Shown here: in pieces, positions 8,002 through 16,647 of the stretch
How positions within the stretch are numbered: position 1 is the stretch's first letter
Layout: each line of letters opens with the position of its first letter
Source of the DNA: an uncultured Dorea sp.
GTDB taxonomy: Bacteria; Bacillota; Clostridia; Lachnospirales; Lachnospiraceae
NCBI GenBank assembly: GCA_910584265.1
Contig: CAJTZE010000009.1
Span: 1 to 64,000, forward strand
DNA: 64,000 nucleotides
Direction: 5' to 3'
Notes under the pieces: model-generated
The model's database searches: none
Told to the model about the DNA's origin: nothing
The model's input: only the letters and a program-made list of their open reading frames with translations
Position numbers and translations under genes: made by a program

Positions 8002-8742
8002 ATGAAACAAGAATTAAAGATTTTATATGAAGATTCACATATCATCGTATGCTTTAAGCCCAACGGAATTGCTGTCCAGAGCCGCAGGCCCGGCCAGCTC
8101 GATATGGAACATATGCTTTTGAATCATATAACCGCATCCATGTCCGGATCACATTCCGGGAAATATACCAAACCCTATCTTGGGGTAATCCACAGGTTAG
8201 ACCAGCCTGTATCCGGTATTCTGGTCTTCGCAAAAACATCGAAGGCCGCACAAAACCTCAACAAACAGCTCACCTCAAACTGCTTTGGCAAGCATTATCT
8301 GGCATTGGTTGACGGAACTCCTGCCGAAACACAGGGGACGCTCGTCAATTACATGATAAAAGATGGCCGCACAAACACCTCCCGTATCTGCGAAAAAGAT
8401 ACGGCAGGTGCTAAAGAAGCAAGACTCAGCTATCGAGTGTTATCTGACAGCAGAGCCGCCTATCACATTTTTTCCCAGGACATCACCTGCGAAAACACCA
8501 GCGGCTCTTCACCGCATACCATTCTGGAGGTGTCTCTGGATACCGGGCGGCATCATCAGATCCGCGTTCAGCTTGCGCATATGGGCTGCCCCATTGTGGG
8601 CGATACCAAATACAATCCAAATGCGGATGCCACTCATAACTGGCAGATACTCAGGCTGTGCGCATACAAACTCACCTTCCGCCATCCCGCCACCGGAAAA
8701 CGGATGCATTTTAAATTATCAAACATGAATAATACGGCTTAA
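8002..8742 (+). CDS. RluA-family pseudouridine synthase
   Basis: A 246-residue enzyme that isomerises uridine to pseudouridine in RNA, probably rRNA. The catalytic HRLD motif with its Asp is present (VIHRLDQPVSGILVFAKT, near residue 68), followed by the family motifs HYLALVDG and GRHHQIRVQLAHMG. There is no N-terminal S4 domain, so it belongs to the short RluA-like group, and the exact target cannot be read from sequence. Start taken at MKQELK because AGGAG sits 5 nt ahead; an upstream in-frame ATG lacks a ribosome site. It converges on prs. Confidence 0.88.
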   Translation: MKQELKILYEDSHIIVCFKPNGIAVQSRRPGQLDMEHMLLNHITASMSGSHSGKYTKPYLGVIHRLDQPVSGILVFAKTSKAAQNLNKQLTSNCFGKHYLALVDGTPAETQGTLVNYMIKDGRTNTSRICEKDTAGAKEARLSYRVLSDSRAAYHIFSQDITCENTSGSSPHTILEVSLDTGRHHQIRVQLAHMGCPIVGDTKYNPNADATHNWQILRLCAYKLTFRHPATGKRMHFKLSNMNNTA

Positions 8743-8813
8743 GCCCAAAGCCGATTCTATCCTTTATTACACCGATCCGCATCTCTTTCTCGAAGCTGCT
8801 ATGGCTTTTTGTT

Positions 8814-10004
8814 CTATGGAGCAATCTCTTCTCCCCGCTTATACATCTCCACAATATTCTGAATACGGTCTGCCGGATTCAGGATACTGTTGATCGAGCT
8901 GTCGTGATTCAGTGTATCGATCATAAGCGCCACGTATTTGCTCATGTCACAGTTAATATAGTATGGCTTAGACAAAAGCTCCGGTGTCTGGTAGATTAAA
9001 TTTGTCGTAAGAATGCCGTTGATCAGGCCATCCTCATAGGCTTTGTCAAATTTGTCCATGCCGCTCGTAAATAATCCGAAGGTAGCCGCCGCATAAATCC
9101 TCTTTGCCTTCCGCCGTTTTAACTGTCCGGCCACGTCCAGAATGCTGTCGCCGGAGGAAATCATATCATCCAGGATAATAACGTCTTTTCCCTCCACAGA
9201 AGAGCCTAAAAACTCATGCGCAATAATCGGATTGCGCCCATTTACAATGCGGCTGTAATCCCTTCTCTTATAGAACATGCCCATATCAAGATTCAATACG
9301 CTGGCCAGATAGATCGCCCGCTCTGTCGCGCCTTCATCCGGACTGATCGCCATCATATGATCACTGTCAATCTGAAGATCCTTCACTGTGCTGAGAAGTC
9401 CCTTCACAAACTGATAAGCCGGCCGCACTGTCTCAAAACCACGCAGCGGAATCGCATTCTGCACCCGCGGATCATGCGCGTCAAATGTAATGATATTATC
9501 CACGCCCATGCGCACCAGCTCCTGAAGCGCAATCGCACAGTCCAGAGATTCCCTGCCCCTGCGGTTATGCTGACGGCTCTCGTATAAAAACGGCATAATA
9601 ACATTGATGCGTCTTGCCTTGCCTCCGATTGCCGCGATAATCCGTTTCAGATTTTGGAAATGGTCATCCGGCGACATATGATTCACATGCCCTGTCAGGG
9701 AATAGGTCAGACTGTAATTGCACACATCCACCAGCAGATAAATATCCTTCCCTCTTACAGACTCATTGATAATGCCTTTCGCTTCACCTGAGCCAAACCG
9801 CGGGACATCTGCATTGACCAGATAAGAGTCTTTTTCATAGCCGCTTAACGCAATATGTTCTTTATATTCAGGGCCGTCTTCATGCCGCCACTTCACAAGA
9901 TAATCGTTGATCAGATTTCCCAACTCCTGACAGCCGTCAAGTGCAATGATTCCCAGAGAACCTACCGGAATGTTATCAAGGTTACGTTCGTTACGACGCA
10001 GCAT
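8814..10004 (-). CDS. prs: Ribose-phosphate pyrophosphokinase (long clostridial form)
   Basis: A 396-residue PRPP synthetase, making PRPP from ribose 5-phosphate and ATP for nucleotides, histidine and tryptophan. It shows FDAHDPRVQNA, a variant of the family's HxxDP catalytic area, the ISPDEGATERA segment and the PRPP-binding loop VIILDDMISSGDSI. It is longer than typical bacterial Prs (about 315 residues), with extra N-terminal and C-terminal segments, as in some Clostridia. The start ATG follows AGGAGG. It is 23 nt downstream of the dnaI-like gene and probably cotranscribed with it. Confidence 0.9.
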   Translation of the reverse strand: MLRRNERNLDNIPVGSLGIIALDGCQELGNLINDYLVKWRHEDGPEYKEHIALSGYEKDSYLVNADVPRFGSGEAKGIINESVRGKDIYLLVDVCNYSLTYSLTGHVNHMSPDDHFQNLKRIIAAIGGKARRINVIMPFLYESRQHNRRGRESLDCAIALQELVRMGVDNIITFDAHDPRVQNAIPLRGFETVRPAYQFVKGLLSTVKDLQIDSDHMMAISPDEGATERAIYLASVLNLDMGMFYKRRDYSRIVNGRNPIIAHEFLGSSVEGKDVIILDDMISSGDSILDVAGQLKRRKAKRIYAAATFGLFTSGMDKFDKAYEDGLINGILTTNLIYQTPELLSKPYYINCDMSKYVALMIDTLNHDSSINSILNPADRIQNIVEMYKRGEEIAP

Positions 10005-10027
10005 AATAATTATACCTCCTACTAAAA

Positions 10028-11017
10028 TTATAATCTGCCCATCAGTTTCTTTTGAATTCTTATATCATCACCCGTCATACGAAGGACGGTATATGCACTG
10101 GTAATGCGGGAAAATACCCGTTCCGAGTACAGCATATTCAAATCATCCAGCGAAAGATTCGTGGAAATGATCGTTGATTTCTTCCGCAGAAGCCTCTCAT
10201 TGAGGCAGACAAACAGCTGGGATGTGGTAAATGTATTGGAAAACTCCGTCCCCAGATCATCAATGATCAACAAATCACAGTCATACACATGCTCGTAATC
10301 CAGCATCGCCGCCTCGTCTTTATCAAATTGCTTTTTCGCAAATATATCAAATAACTGGGATGCTGTAAAATATATAACAGAAAAGGTCCGTTCCAGAAGT
10401 TCTCCCGCAATGCAGTGGGTCAGAAAGGTCTTCCCCACCCCTGTATCTCCGTAAAACAGAAGATTCCGAAACTCTCTCTGAAAATTCATAACAAAATCCC
10501 TGCTTGCCTTTACCGCCGTCTCCATCGCTTCTCTGGATGTCCTGCCGGTAAGCGGATCCTTATGATTTTCCGAGTAATATTCCATAGAAAGCGTACTGAA
10601 ATTCTCCTTCTCCAACACCTCCTGTAAATTAGACTGGGTATAAAGAAAGTCAATCATTGCTTTTTTGAAGCAATGGCACTTCTCATCTCCAATATATCCA
10701 GTATCCTGACAGTCCGGGCAGGTATAGGAAAGTTCCAGATAATCCTGAGGATACCCCTCCTGTTCAAGAAGAAGCCTTTTTTCCTCAAAAAGAAGATGGA
10801 GGTCGTTCCTCAATACAGTCAAAGCAGCGTCATCTCCATCCAATAGTTTGCGGGCCTGGCGGACACTGAGTTCAGAGATAGAATGATCCAGGGTCCGAAG
10901 CCTTGGAATCCTCTTATAAATCTCCTCATAACGTCCGCGCAGGCGGTTCTCATTATTCAATTGCCTTTTCTCATATGTACGCATGAAATAATCATACTGG
11001 GAATTGGTAAGTGCCAC
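10028..11017 (-). CDS. DnaC/DnaI-like helicase loader ATPase
   Basis: A 329-residue AAA+ protein of the DnaC/DnaI/IstB family, which loads the replicative helicase at origins and restart sites. An N-terminal zinc-binding cluster (YTCPDCQDTGYIGDEKCHCF, about 100-120) is followed by the ATPase domain with Walker A FYGDTGVGKTF, Walker B DLLIIDDLGTE, the sensor segment TIISTNLSLDDL and an Arg-finger region ERVFSRI. The start is GTG with AAAGGAG upstream. It follows the DnaD-domain gene by 14 nt, which supports a helicase-loading operon. Confidence 0.9.
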   Translation of the reverse strand: MALTNSQYDYFMRTYEKRQLNNENRLRGRYEEIYKRIPRLRTLDHSISELSVRQARKLLDGDDAALTVLRNDLHLLFEEKRLLLEQEGYPQDYLELSYTCPDCQDTGYIGDEKCHCFKKAMIDFLYTQSNLQEVLEKENFSTLSMEYYSENHKDPLTGRTSREAMETAVKASRDFVMNFQREFRNLLFYGDTGVGKTFLTHCIAGELLERTFSVIYFTASQLFDIFAKKQFDKDEAAMLDYEHVYDCDLLIIDDLGTEFSNTFTTSQLFVCLNERLLRKKSTIISTNLSLDDLNMLYSERVFSRITSAYTVLRMTGDDIRIQKKLMGRL

Positions 11018-11031
11018 GGAAATCTCCTTTT

Positions 11032-12036
11032 CTACTGTGTTTCAATCAATCTTCGCGTCAATTCATCCATATCCTGATACTTACGGCCTTCAAAATTATT
11101 AAACTTATTCCGTGCCGTCCTTGCCGCTCCCACCGCAGCCGCCTTCTTTGCTCCTTTTTCCTGCAGATAAAGCAGATCTAACGCCTTCACATCAGCCGGC
11201 GTCTTCACACCCTTGTCCGCCCAGTTCTTAAGAATGGACTCTGTATATTCAAAGCTCGGCTGATGGATCGTCTTCATAGTACGGTCACATGCTTCCACGA
11301 TCAAATCGGAAGAAAATCCATATTCTTCATTCCACCGGCGGATAAATACAAGCTCTGCCGCCGCCGGAGCACGTCCCTTAATTCCGTAGGCATTCAGCAC
11401 TGCATAGCTGTTCTTGCTGTACTGGCCGGAAACCGCTTTTGCCTCCTCTGTGGTCCCCACCTTCTGATCTGCCCAGGAAAGGGCAACCTTCTTTATATAG
11501 TGGATACTCTTATGCCCGTTCTCCACACAATACTCTATCAAATATTCAATTAAGTCAGCAGACATCCCCAGCTCATCATAAAAATAAACAATTGCCTCAG
11601 ACTCTGTCTTAGTCAATGTCTTCCCCAGATACTGCTCTGTCACATGAACGATTTCCTTAAATTCCCGGCGGTTCTTCCGGCTGGGAGGCATCTCCTCTTC
11701 CGCCTTCCCCGCCGCGTTCTTTCTGTCAGAAACAATTCCGGCAGTCTCAGGTTCCCGGCGGATGTCCTGAATCTCCTGCATCCCGGCTTCATAATCAACA
11801 AGCCCCTGCTTCTTCCAATAGTTCAGCGCACGGGCCACATCCTTCTCCGTGCATTCCAGAAGATCGGCAAGTCCGGAAATCGTAAGCTCTACGGACGGTT
11901 CCCCCATATAACGCAGGAGCAGCAGATAGACCTTCACATACTCCCCGTTTGCCTTCAGCATATATTCATCTATAAATTCATTCTCCAGCAGGGTTGTATT
12001 TCCCCGAACATAATTTGTTAAAGTCAATTTAGTCAT
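11032..12036 (-). CDS. dnaD: DnaD-domain replication initiation protein
   Basis: A 334-residue protein with an N-terminal winged-helix-like region (NGEYVKVYLLLLRYMG... LADLLECTEKDVARALNYWKKQGLVDYE, about 30-85) and two DnaB2-type repeats. Repeat marks are EAIVYFYDELGMSADLIEYLIEYCVENG with KSIHYIKKVALSWADQ, and EYGFSSDLIVEACDRT with FEYTESILKNWADKGVKT (the YxxxIxxxW motif). In Bacillus, DnaD and DnaB remodel origin DNA and recruit the DnaC-DnaI complex. It precedes the helicase-loader gene. Its promoter region carries two DnaA boxes. Confidence 0.9.
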   Translation of the reverse strand: MTKLTLTNYVRGNTTLLENEFIDEYMLKANGEYVKVYLLLLRYMGEPSVELTISGLADLLECTEKDVARALNYWKKQGLVDYEAGMQEIQDIRREPETAGIVSDRKNAAGKAEEEMPPSRKNRREFKEIVHVTEQYLGKTLTKTESEAIVYFYDELGMSADLIEYLIEYCVENGHKSIHYIKKVALSWADQKVGTTEEAKAVSGQYSKNSYAVLNAYGIKGRAPAAAELVFIRRWNEEYGFSSDLIVEACDRTMKTIHQPSFEYTESILKNWADKGVKTPADVKALDLLYLQEKGAKKAAAVGAARTARNKFNNFEGRKYQDMDELTRRLIETQ

Positions 12037-12075
12037 GTCCCATCCATCCTTGCCTTTTGATTGTTAGCATAGAAC

Positions 12076-12084
12076 ATTATAGCA
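12076..12084 (-). promoter_or_regulatory. Extended -10 promoter element of dnaD
   Basis: On the minus strand, TGCTATAAT gives a consensus -10 with an extended TGn. The -35 position is weak (TTTTTT), so activation or repression from the nearby DnaA boxes is plausible. Transcription would start near 12069, about 33 nt before the dnaD start. Confidence 0.6.
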
Positions 12085-12133
12085 TCGAGGCAGGACGCAA
12101 AAAAGATTTTTTTTCTCAGAAACCAAGGTTTTT

Positions 12134-12165
12134 TGTGGATAAAACTCTGTTGAAAATGTGGATAA
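12134..12165 (-). promoter_or_regulatory. Two consensus DnaA boxes upstream of dnaD
   Basis: TTATCCACA occurs twice on the minus strand, at 12157-12165 and 12134-12142. The boxes share orientation and are 23 nt apart start to start. They lie between the murC stop and the dnaD promoter. Both match the consensus DnaA box exactly. Confidence 0.75.
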
Positions 12166-13545
12166 CTATCCTTCCAAAAGACTTTCCCCAATATTTACAA
12201 CATCTCCGGCCCCCATAGTTATCAACACATCCCCTTTTTGACATCTGTCAAGCAGGAATTTTTCAATTGCCTCAAAGGAGGACAGATAATATGCATCACG
12301 CCCCCGCCGCTTCAGCGCCTCTGCGATCTGTTCCGAGGAAAGCCCCAGCGTGTCAGTCTCCCTTGCGGCATAGATGTCTGCAAGCACAATATGATCCGTA
12401 TCAGAGAGCGCATCCACAAATTCATCAAACAATGCCTTCGTCCTCGTATAGGTATGGGGCTGAAATACGCACCAGACTTCTCTATGGGGATAGTTTTTCA
12501 CAGCAGTCAGGGTCGCTTCAATCTCTGTCGGATGATGTGCATAGTCGTCAATGATCGTAAATCCGTTCCGCTCGCCCTTGTACTCAAACCGCCGGTCTGT
12601 TCCTTCAAATTCAGCAAGACCCTTCTGCATGGACGCAAAAGGAATTCCCATAATATCCGCAGCCGCAACCGCCGAAAGTGCATTCAGCATATTGTGGTCT
12701 CCGGTCACTGACAGCCTGATCCGTCCCAGGCTCCGGCCGTCCTTCACCACATCAAAGGAGGCATCCCCCTTCTCATCATGAGAAAGGTTCTCTGCCCGGT
12801 AATCCGAAGAAGGCTTCATTCCAAAGGTAACCACCCTGCAGGCCAGTCCCTCTGTAATCTCAGAAAGCTTCCCGATCCCGTCGCTGATCACAAGCGTCCC
12901 GTCCTCAGGAAGAAGCTCTGCAAATCTGCGGAAAGACCTGCGGATATCCTCCAGATCCTTGAAAAAGTCCAAATGGTCTGCATCAATATTTAAAATAACT
13001 GCTAATTTAGGAAAGAAATGCAGAAAGCTGTTGGTATACTCACAGGCTTCCGTCAAAAATATCTCCGAACCGCCCGCTCGTATATTTCCTCCGATCGCCT
13101 TCAAAATTCCGCCCACAGATATCGTCGGATCCTGTTCATCTGCCAGAAGAATATGGGAAAGCATCGATGTGGTGGTCGTCTTTCCATGAGTACCAGACAC
13201 TGCAACGGGCATGTCATAGTTCGTCATCATCTGTCCCAGAAATTCCGCCCTGCTCAGCATCGGAAGTCCTCGTCTTACAGCCTCCTGATACTCCTCATTA
13301 TCCTCATGGATTGCCGCCGTATATACTACAGCGTCAATTCCTTCTATAATATTAGATGCCTTCTGTCCATAAAATACAGAAGCTCCCAGCTTCTCCAGAT
13401 GCTTTGTAAGCGCCGACTCCTTTGAATCAGAACCAGACACCGTAAAACTCTCTTTCAGAAGAATCTCGGCAAGCCCGCTCATACTGATGCCGCCGATGCC
13501 GATAAAGTGAACATGAATTGGTTGGTCAAAATTAATTTTATACAT
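12166..13545 (-). CDS. murC: UDP-N-acetylmuramate-L-alanine ligase
   Basis: A 459-residue Mur ligase that adds L-Ala to UDP-MurNAc in cytoplasmic peptidoglycan precursor synthesis. The N-terminal Rossmann domain (HFIGIGGISMSGLAEILL) binds the UDP substrate. The ATP-binding P-loop is AVSGTHGKTTTTSML (about residue 110). Conserved ligase segments DDYAHHPTEI and FQPHTYTRTK are present. The start ATG follows AAAGGT. It is the first of murC-dnaD-dnaI-prs on the minus strand, separated from dnaD by 129 nt containing a promoter and DnaA boxes. Confidence 0.96.
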   Translation of the reverse strand: MYKINFDQPIHVHFIGIGGISMSGLAEILLKESFTVSGSDSKESALTKHLEKLGASVFYGQKASNIIEGIDAVVYTAAIHEDNEEYQEAVRRGLPMLSRAEFLGQMMTNYDMPVAVSGTHGKTTTTSMLSHILLADEQDPTISVGGILKAIGGNIRAGGSEIFLTEACEYTNSFLHFFPKLAVILNIDADHLDFFKDLEDIRRSFRRFAELLPEDGTLVISDGIGKLSEITEGLACRVVTFGMKPSSDYRAENLSHDEKGDASFDVVKDGRSLGRIRLSVTGDHNMLNALSAVAAADIMGIPFASMQKGLAEFEGTDRRFEYKGERNGFTIIDDYAHHPTEIEATLTAVKNYPHREVWCVFQPHTYTRTKALFDEFVDALSDTDHIVLADIYAARETDTLGLSSEQIAEALKRRGRDAYYLSSFEAIEKFLLDRCQKGDVLITMGAGDVVNIGESLLEG

Positions 13546-13730
13546 AAGACAATACCTTTCTCAATTATTATAAAAGCCGTCATATTATCCATTACCTGTC
13601 TATATTATTATAAACATATATGAAATAAAATCCAAGCCATATTTTTATATTTACAAATTGCACCCGCATCATAAGTTTGTATATTTTTAACAAATTTTTA
13701 ATAATTTTATTGTTTTTTTTATGAAAAATA

Positions 13731-13759
13731 TTCACATCAAAAAAGAGGTGTGCTATACT
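13731..13759 (+). promoter_or_regulatory. Promoter of the first glgC-glgD unit
   Basis: TTCACA (13731-13736), 17-nt spacer, TATACT (13754-13759) preceded by an extended TGC. The rest of the 320-nt gap between the murC and glgC starts (13546-13865) is very AT-rich and should also hold the murC promoter, which I could not place with confidence. Confidence 0.7.
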
Positions 13760-13777
13760 TTACATATATAATAAATG

Positions 13778-13795
13778 CAGTACACCAGTGTACTG
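13778..13795 (+). promoter_or_regulatory. Operator-like palindrome after the glgC promoter
   Basis: A perfect inverted repeat, CAGTACAC-CA-GTGTACTG, begins about 12 nt after the expected transcription start and ends 70 nt before the glgC start. Its placement fits a repressor site. The regulator is not identifiable from this window. Confidence 0.5.
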
Positions 13796-13865
13796 ACACT
13801 ACGATTTCCGAAAACTTACGGATTTGCGTCTGCAGCACACTGACAGCAGAAAAGGAGGCCGCATC

Positions 13866-15140
13866 ATGATTAAGAAAGAAATGATAGCAATGCTGCTGGC
13901 TGGAGGACAGGGCAGCCGTTTAGGCGTGCTGACTGACAGATCCGCCAAACCGGCTGTTGCTTTCGGAGGCAAATACCGGATAATTGATTTTCCGCTCAGT
14001 AACTGTATTAATTCAGGCGTAGATACGGTCGGCGTATTAACACAATACCAGCCCCTCAGGCTGAATACGCATATCGGCATCGGTATCCCATGGGATCTGG
14101 ACCGCAACATCGGCGGCGTATCCATTCTTCCTCCATATGAAAAGATCAGGAACAGCGAATGGTATACGGGAACTGCCAATGCCATTTATCAGAATCTGGA
14201 ATATATAGAGAACTATCATCCAGAATTTGTACTGATCCTCTCCGGAGACCATATTTATAAGATGGATTATGAGCTTATGCTGGATTTCCACAAGGCAAAT
14301 CAGGCGGATGTCACAATAGCCGCCATGCCGGTGCCTATGGAGGAGGCCAGCCGTTTTGGAATCGTGGTAACGCAGGAAGGGGGCCGGATCCTGGAATTTC
14401 AGGAGAAGCCTCTTGTTCCCAAGAGTAATCTGGCATCCATGGGAATCTATATTTTCAGCTGGCCGGTACTCCGGGATGCTCTCTTGGACCTGAAAACCGT
14501 ACCGGGCTGTGATTTTGGAAAACATATCATCCCACACTGCCACGAACAGGGAAAACGCTTATTTGCCTATGAATATAATGGATACTGGAAGGATGTGGGA
14601 ACCTTAAGCTCTTACTGGCAGGCTAACATGGAGCTCATCGACATCGTTCCTGAATTCAACCTGTATGAGGAATATTGGAAGATCTATACCAACAGCAGCC
14701 TGCTTCCGCCTCAATACATTGCAGACGAGGCAGTAATCAACCGAAGCATTATCTGCAACGGATCCGAGATTTACGGACAGGTTTACAACTGCGTTATCAG
14801 CTCTGGCGTTATCATCGAAAAGGGTACCGTAGTGCGGGATTCTATTATTATGAAAGACACGGTCATCGGAGAAGGCTGTGTTATCGACAAGGCAATCATT
14901 GCAGAAGGCGTAAAGATCGGAAACGGTGTGACTCTCGGCATCGGCGCCGAGACACCTAACCGGATGAAACCAGATATCTACACCTTTGGCCTGGTGTCCA
15001 TTGGCGAGAATTCCATCATTCCGCCGGATGTTCAGATCGGCAAAAACACAGCCGTCTGCGGCATTACCCGCAGAGAGGATTATCCCGATGGAAGATTAGT
15101 AAGCGGAGAGACTTTGATAAAGGCAGGTGAACGGATATGA
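13866..15140 (+). CDS. glgC: Glucose-1-phosphate adenylyltransferase (copy 1)
   Basis: A 424-residue ADP-glucose pyrophosphorylase, making ADP-glucose from ATP and glucose 1-phosphate, the committed step of glycogen synthesis. The nucleotidyltransferase signature LLAGGQGSRLGVLTDRSAKPAV is intact, as are IIDFPLSNCINSG, LSGDHIYKMDY and FQEKPLVPKSNLASMGIY. The C-terminal third shows the hexapeptide repeats of a left-handed beta-helix. The start follows AAAGGAGG, and an ATG 14 codons upstream is not conserved. Its stop overlaps the glgD start by 4 nt. A second glgC lies at 55364-56503. Confidence 0.95.
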   Translation: MIKKEMIAMLLAGGQGSRLGVLTDRSAKPAVAFGGKYRIIDFPLSNCINSGVDTVGVLTQYQPLRLNTHIGIGIPWDLDRNIGGVSILPPYEKIRNSEWYTGTANAIYQNLEYIENYHPEFVLILSGDHIYKMDYELMLDFHKANQADVTIAAMPVPMEEASRFGIVVTQEGGRILEFQEKPLVPKSNLASMGIYIFSWPVLRDALLDLKTVPGCDFGKHIIPHCHEQGKRLFAYEYNGYWKDVGTLSSYWQANMELIDIVPEFNLYEEYWKIYTNSSLLPPQYIADEAVINRSIICNGSEIYGQVYNCVISSGVIIEKGTVVRDSIIMKDTVIGEGCVIDKAIIAEGVKIGNGVTLGIGAETPNRMKPDIYTFGLVSIGENSIIPPDVQIGKNTAVCGITRREDYPDGRLVSGETLIKAGERI

Positions 15141-16255
15141 AAGCAGCAGGAATTATTCTGGCAGGGGGCAACAATCATCGAATGAAGGATCTCACAAACA
15201 AACGCGCTGTGGCGGCAATGCCTATCGCGGGGAGCTACAGGGCGATTGACTTCGCGCTCAGCAACATGTCCAACTCTCACATCCGGCAGGTTGCTGTGCT
15301 GACCCAGTACAATTCCCGTTCCCTGAATGAACATCTGAATTCTTCCAAATGGTGGGATTTTGGAAGAAAGAACGGCGGACTCTATCTATTTACGCCGACC
15401 ATCACCAAGGAAAACGGCGACTGGTACCGGGGAACCGCAGACGCCATTTACCAGAATATGGATTTCTTAAAAAAGTGCAACGAGACATACATAATTATTA
15501 CCTCAGCAGATGCGGTATATAAGCTGGATTATCACCAAGTGCTGGACTACCACATTGCAAAGGGTGCTGACATCACCGTAGTGTGCACAGAGCTGAATCC
15601 TTTCGAGGATGCCAGCCGATTCGGAACCCTGAAGATGGATGAAGAGATGAGGGTGCATGAATTTGAGGAAAAACCGATGATTGCAGCCTCCAGCACGATT
15701 TCCACCGGCATATACGTGATCAAGAGGCTTGACCTCATTGATTTACTTGAACGATGCGCGGAGGAAGGAAGATATGATTTTGTAACCGATATTTTGATCA
15801 GGTACAAGAATCTGAAGAAGATATATGGTTATAAGATAAACAGCTATTGGAGCAACATCGCAACCGTTGATGCGTATTACCGGACAAACATGGATTTTTT
15901 GAAACCAGACGTGAGACAGTATTTCTTTAAGGAATTTCCAAGCATTTATTCCAAGGTAAGCGACTTACCGCCGGCAAAATATAATCCCGGGTCAGCAGTA
16001 AAGAACAGCCTTGTAGCAAGCGGATGCATCATTAACGGCACCGTGGAAAATTCTGTCTTATTTAAGAAAGTATTTGTAGGTAATAATTGTGTTATCAAAA
16101 ACTCAATCATTCTGAATGATGTTTATTTGGGGGACAATACGTATATTGAAAACTGTATTGTGGAGAGCAGAGATACTATCCGTGCAAATACGCGTCACGT
16201 AGGTGAAAATGGTGTGAAGATAGTAGCACAAAAGGAAGACAGATACACGCGATGA
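15137..16255 (+). CDS. glgD: GlgD, regulatory paralogue of GlgC (copy 1)
   Basis: A 372-residue GlgC-like subunit. In Firmicutes GlgD pairs with GlgC to form a more active ADP-glucose pyrophosphorylase. The catalytic signature is eroded: AGGNNHRMKDLTNKRAVAAM lacks the GxGxRL and KPA residues of GlgC, and the usual GDHIYKMDY is replaced by SADAVYKLDY. YRGTADAIYQNMDF and the C-terminal beta-helix repeats remain. Translation is coupled to glgC (ATGA overlap). spoVG follows by 33 nt. Confidence 0.92.
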   Translation: MKAAGIILAGGNNHRMKDLTNKRAVAAMPIAGSYRAIDFALSNMSNSHIRQVAVLTQYNSRSLNEHLNSSKWWDFGRKNGGLYLFTPTITKENGDWYRGTADAIYQNMDFLKKCNETYIIITSADAVYKLDYHQVLDYHIAKGADITVVCTELNPFEDASRFGTLKMDEEMRVHEFEEKPMIAASSTISTGIYVIKRLDLIDLLERCAEEGRYDFVTDILIRYKNLKKIYGYKINSYWSNIATVDAYYRTNMDFLKPDVRQYFFKEFPSIYSKVSDLPPAKYNPGSAVKNSLVASGCIINGTVENSVLFKKVFVGNNCVIKNSIILNDVYLGDNTYIENCIVESRDTIRANTRHVGENGVKIVAQKEDRYTR

Positions 16256-16288
16256 TGTACTGGTCTTGGGAAAGGAGCTGGATACGCG

Positions 16289-16561
16289 ATGCAGATTACA
16301 GATGTACGTGTACGCAAAGTAGCAAAAGAGGGGAAATTAAAGGCAGTTGTTTCGATTACTATGGATGATGAATTCGTAGTACATGACATCAAAGTTATTG
16401 AAGGTGAGAAGGGGCTTTTTATCGCCATGCCGAGCAAAAAGACTGCTTCCGGAGAATACAGGGATGTCGCACATCCTATCAACTCCAAAACAAGAGACCG
16501 GATTCAGGGCATAATTCTCGATAAGTTTGAAGAAGCTATGCAGGAATCAAAGGATGAATAA
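16289..16561 (+). CDS. spoVG: Septation/sporulation regulator SpoVG
   Basis: A 90-residue SpoVG protein, a small DNA/RNA-binding regulator. The family N-terminus MQITDVRVRKVAKEGKLKAVVSITMDDEFVVHDIKVIEG and the signature GLFIAMPSKKTASGEYRDVAHPINS are fully conserved. The start ATG has AAAGGAGC upstream. It is downstream of glgCD on the same strand and could share their transcript. A strong terminator follows. Confidence 0.95.
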   Translation: MQITDVRVRKVAKEGKLKAVVSITMDDEFVVHDIKVIEGEKGLFIAMPSKKTASGEYRDVAHPINSKTRDRIQGIILDKFEEAMQESKDE

Positions 16562-16606
16562 GCTTATGCTATAGAAGCAGAATAATGACCGGGATGAAAA
16601 AGCTTA

Positions 16607-16647
16607 AGCCGCTGCACCAACAAACCTTGATGCAGCGGCTCTTTCTA
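16607..16647 (+). terminator. Terminator after spoVG
   Basis: The hairpin AGCCGCTGCA / TGCAGCGGCT (10 bp) is followed by CTTTCT. It sits between the convergent spoVG and MATE genes and may serve both directions. Confidence 0.75.

Noticed and set aside
12134..12165. Chromosomal replication origin
   Set aside because: Only two DnaA boxes and no dnaA, dnaN or AT-rich unwinding cluster nearby; a regulatory role is more likely.
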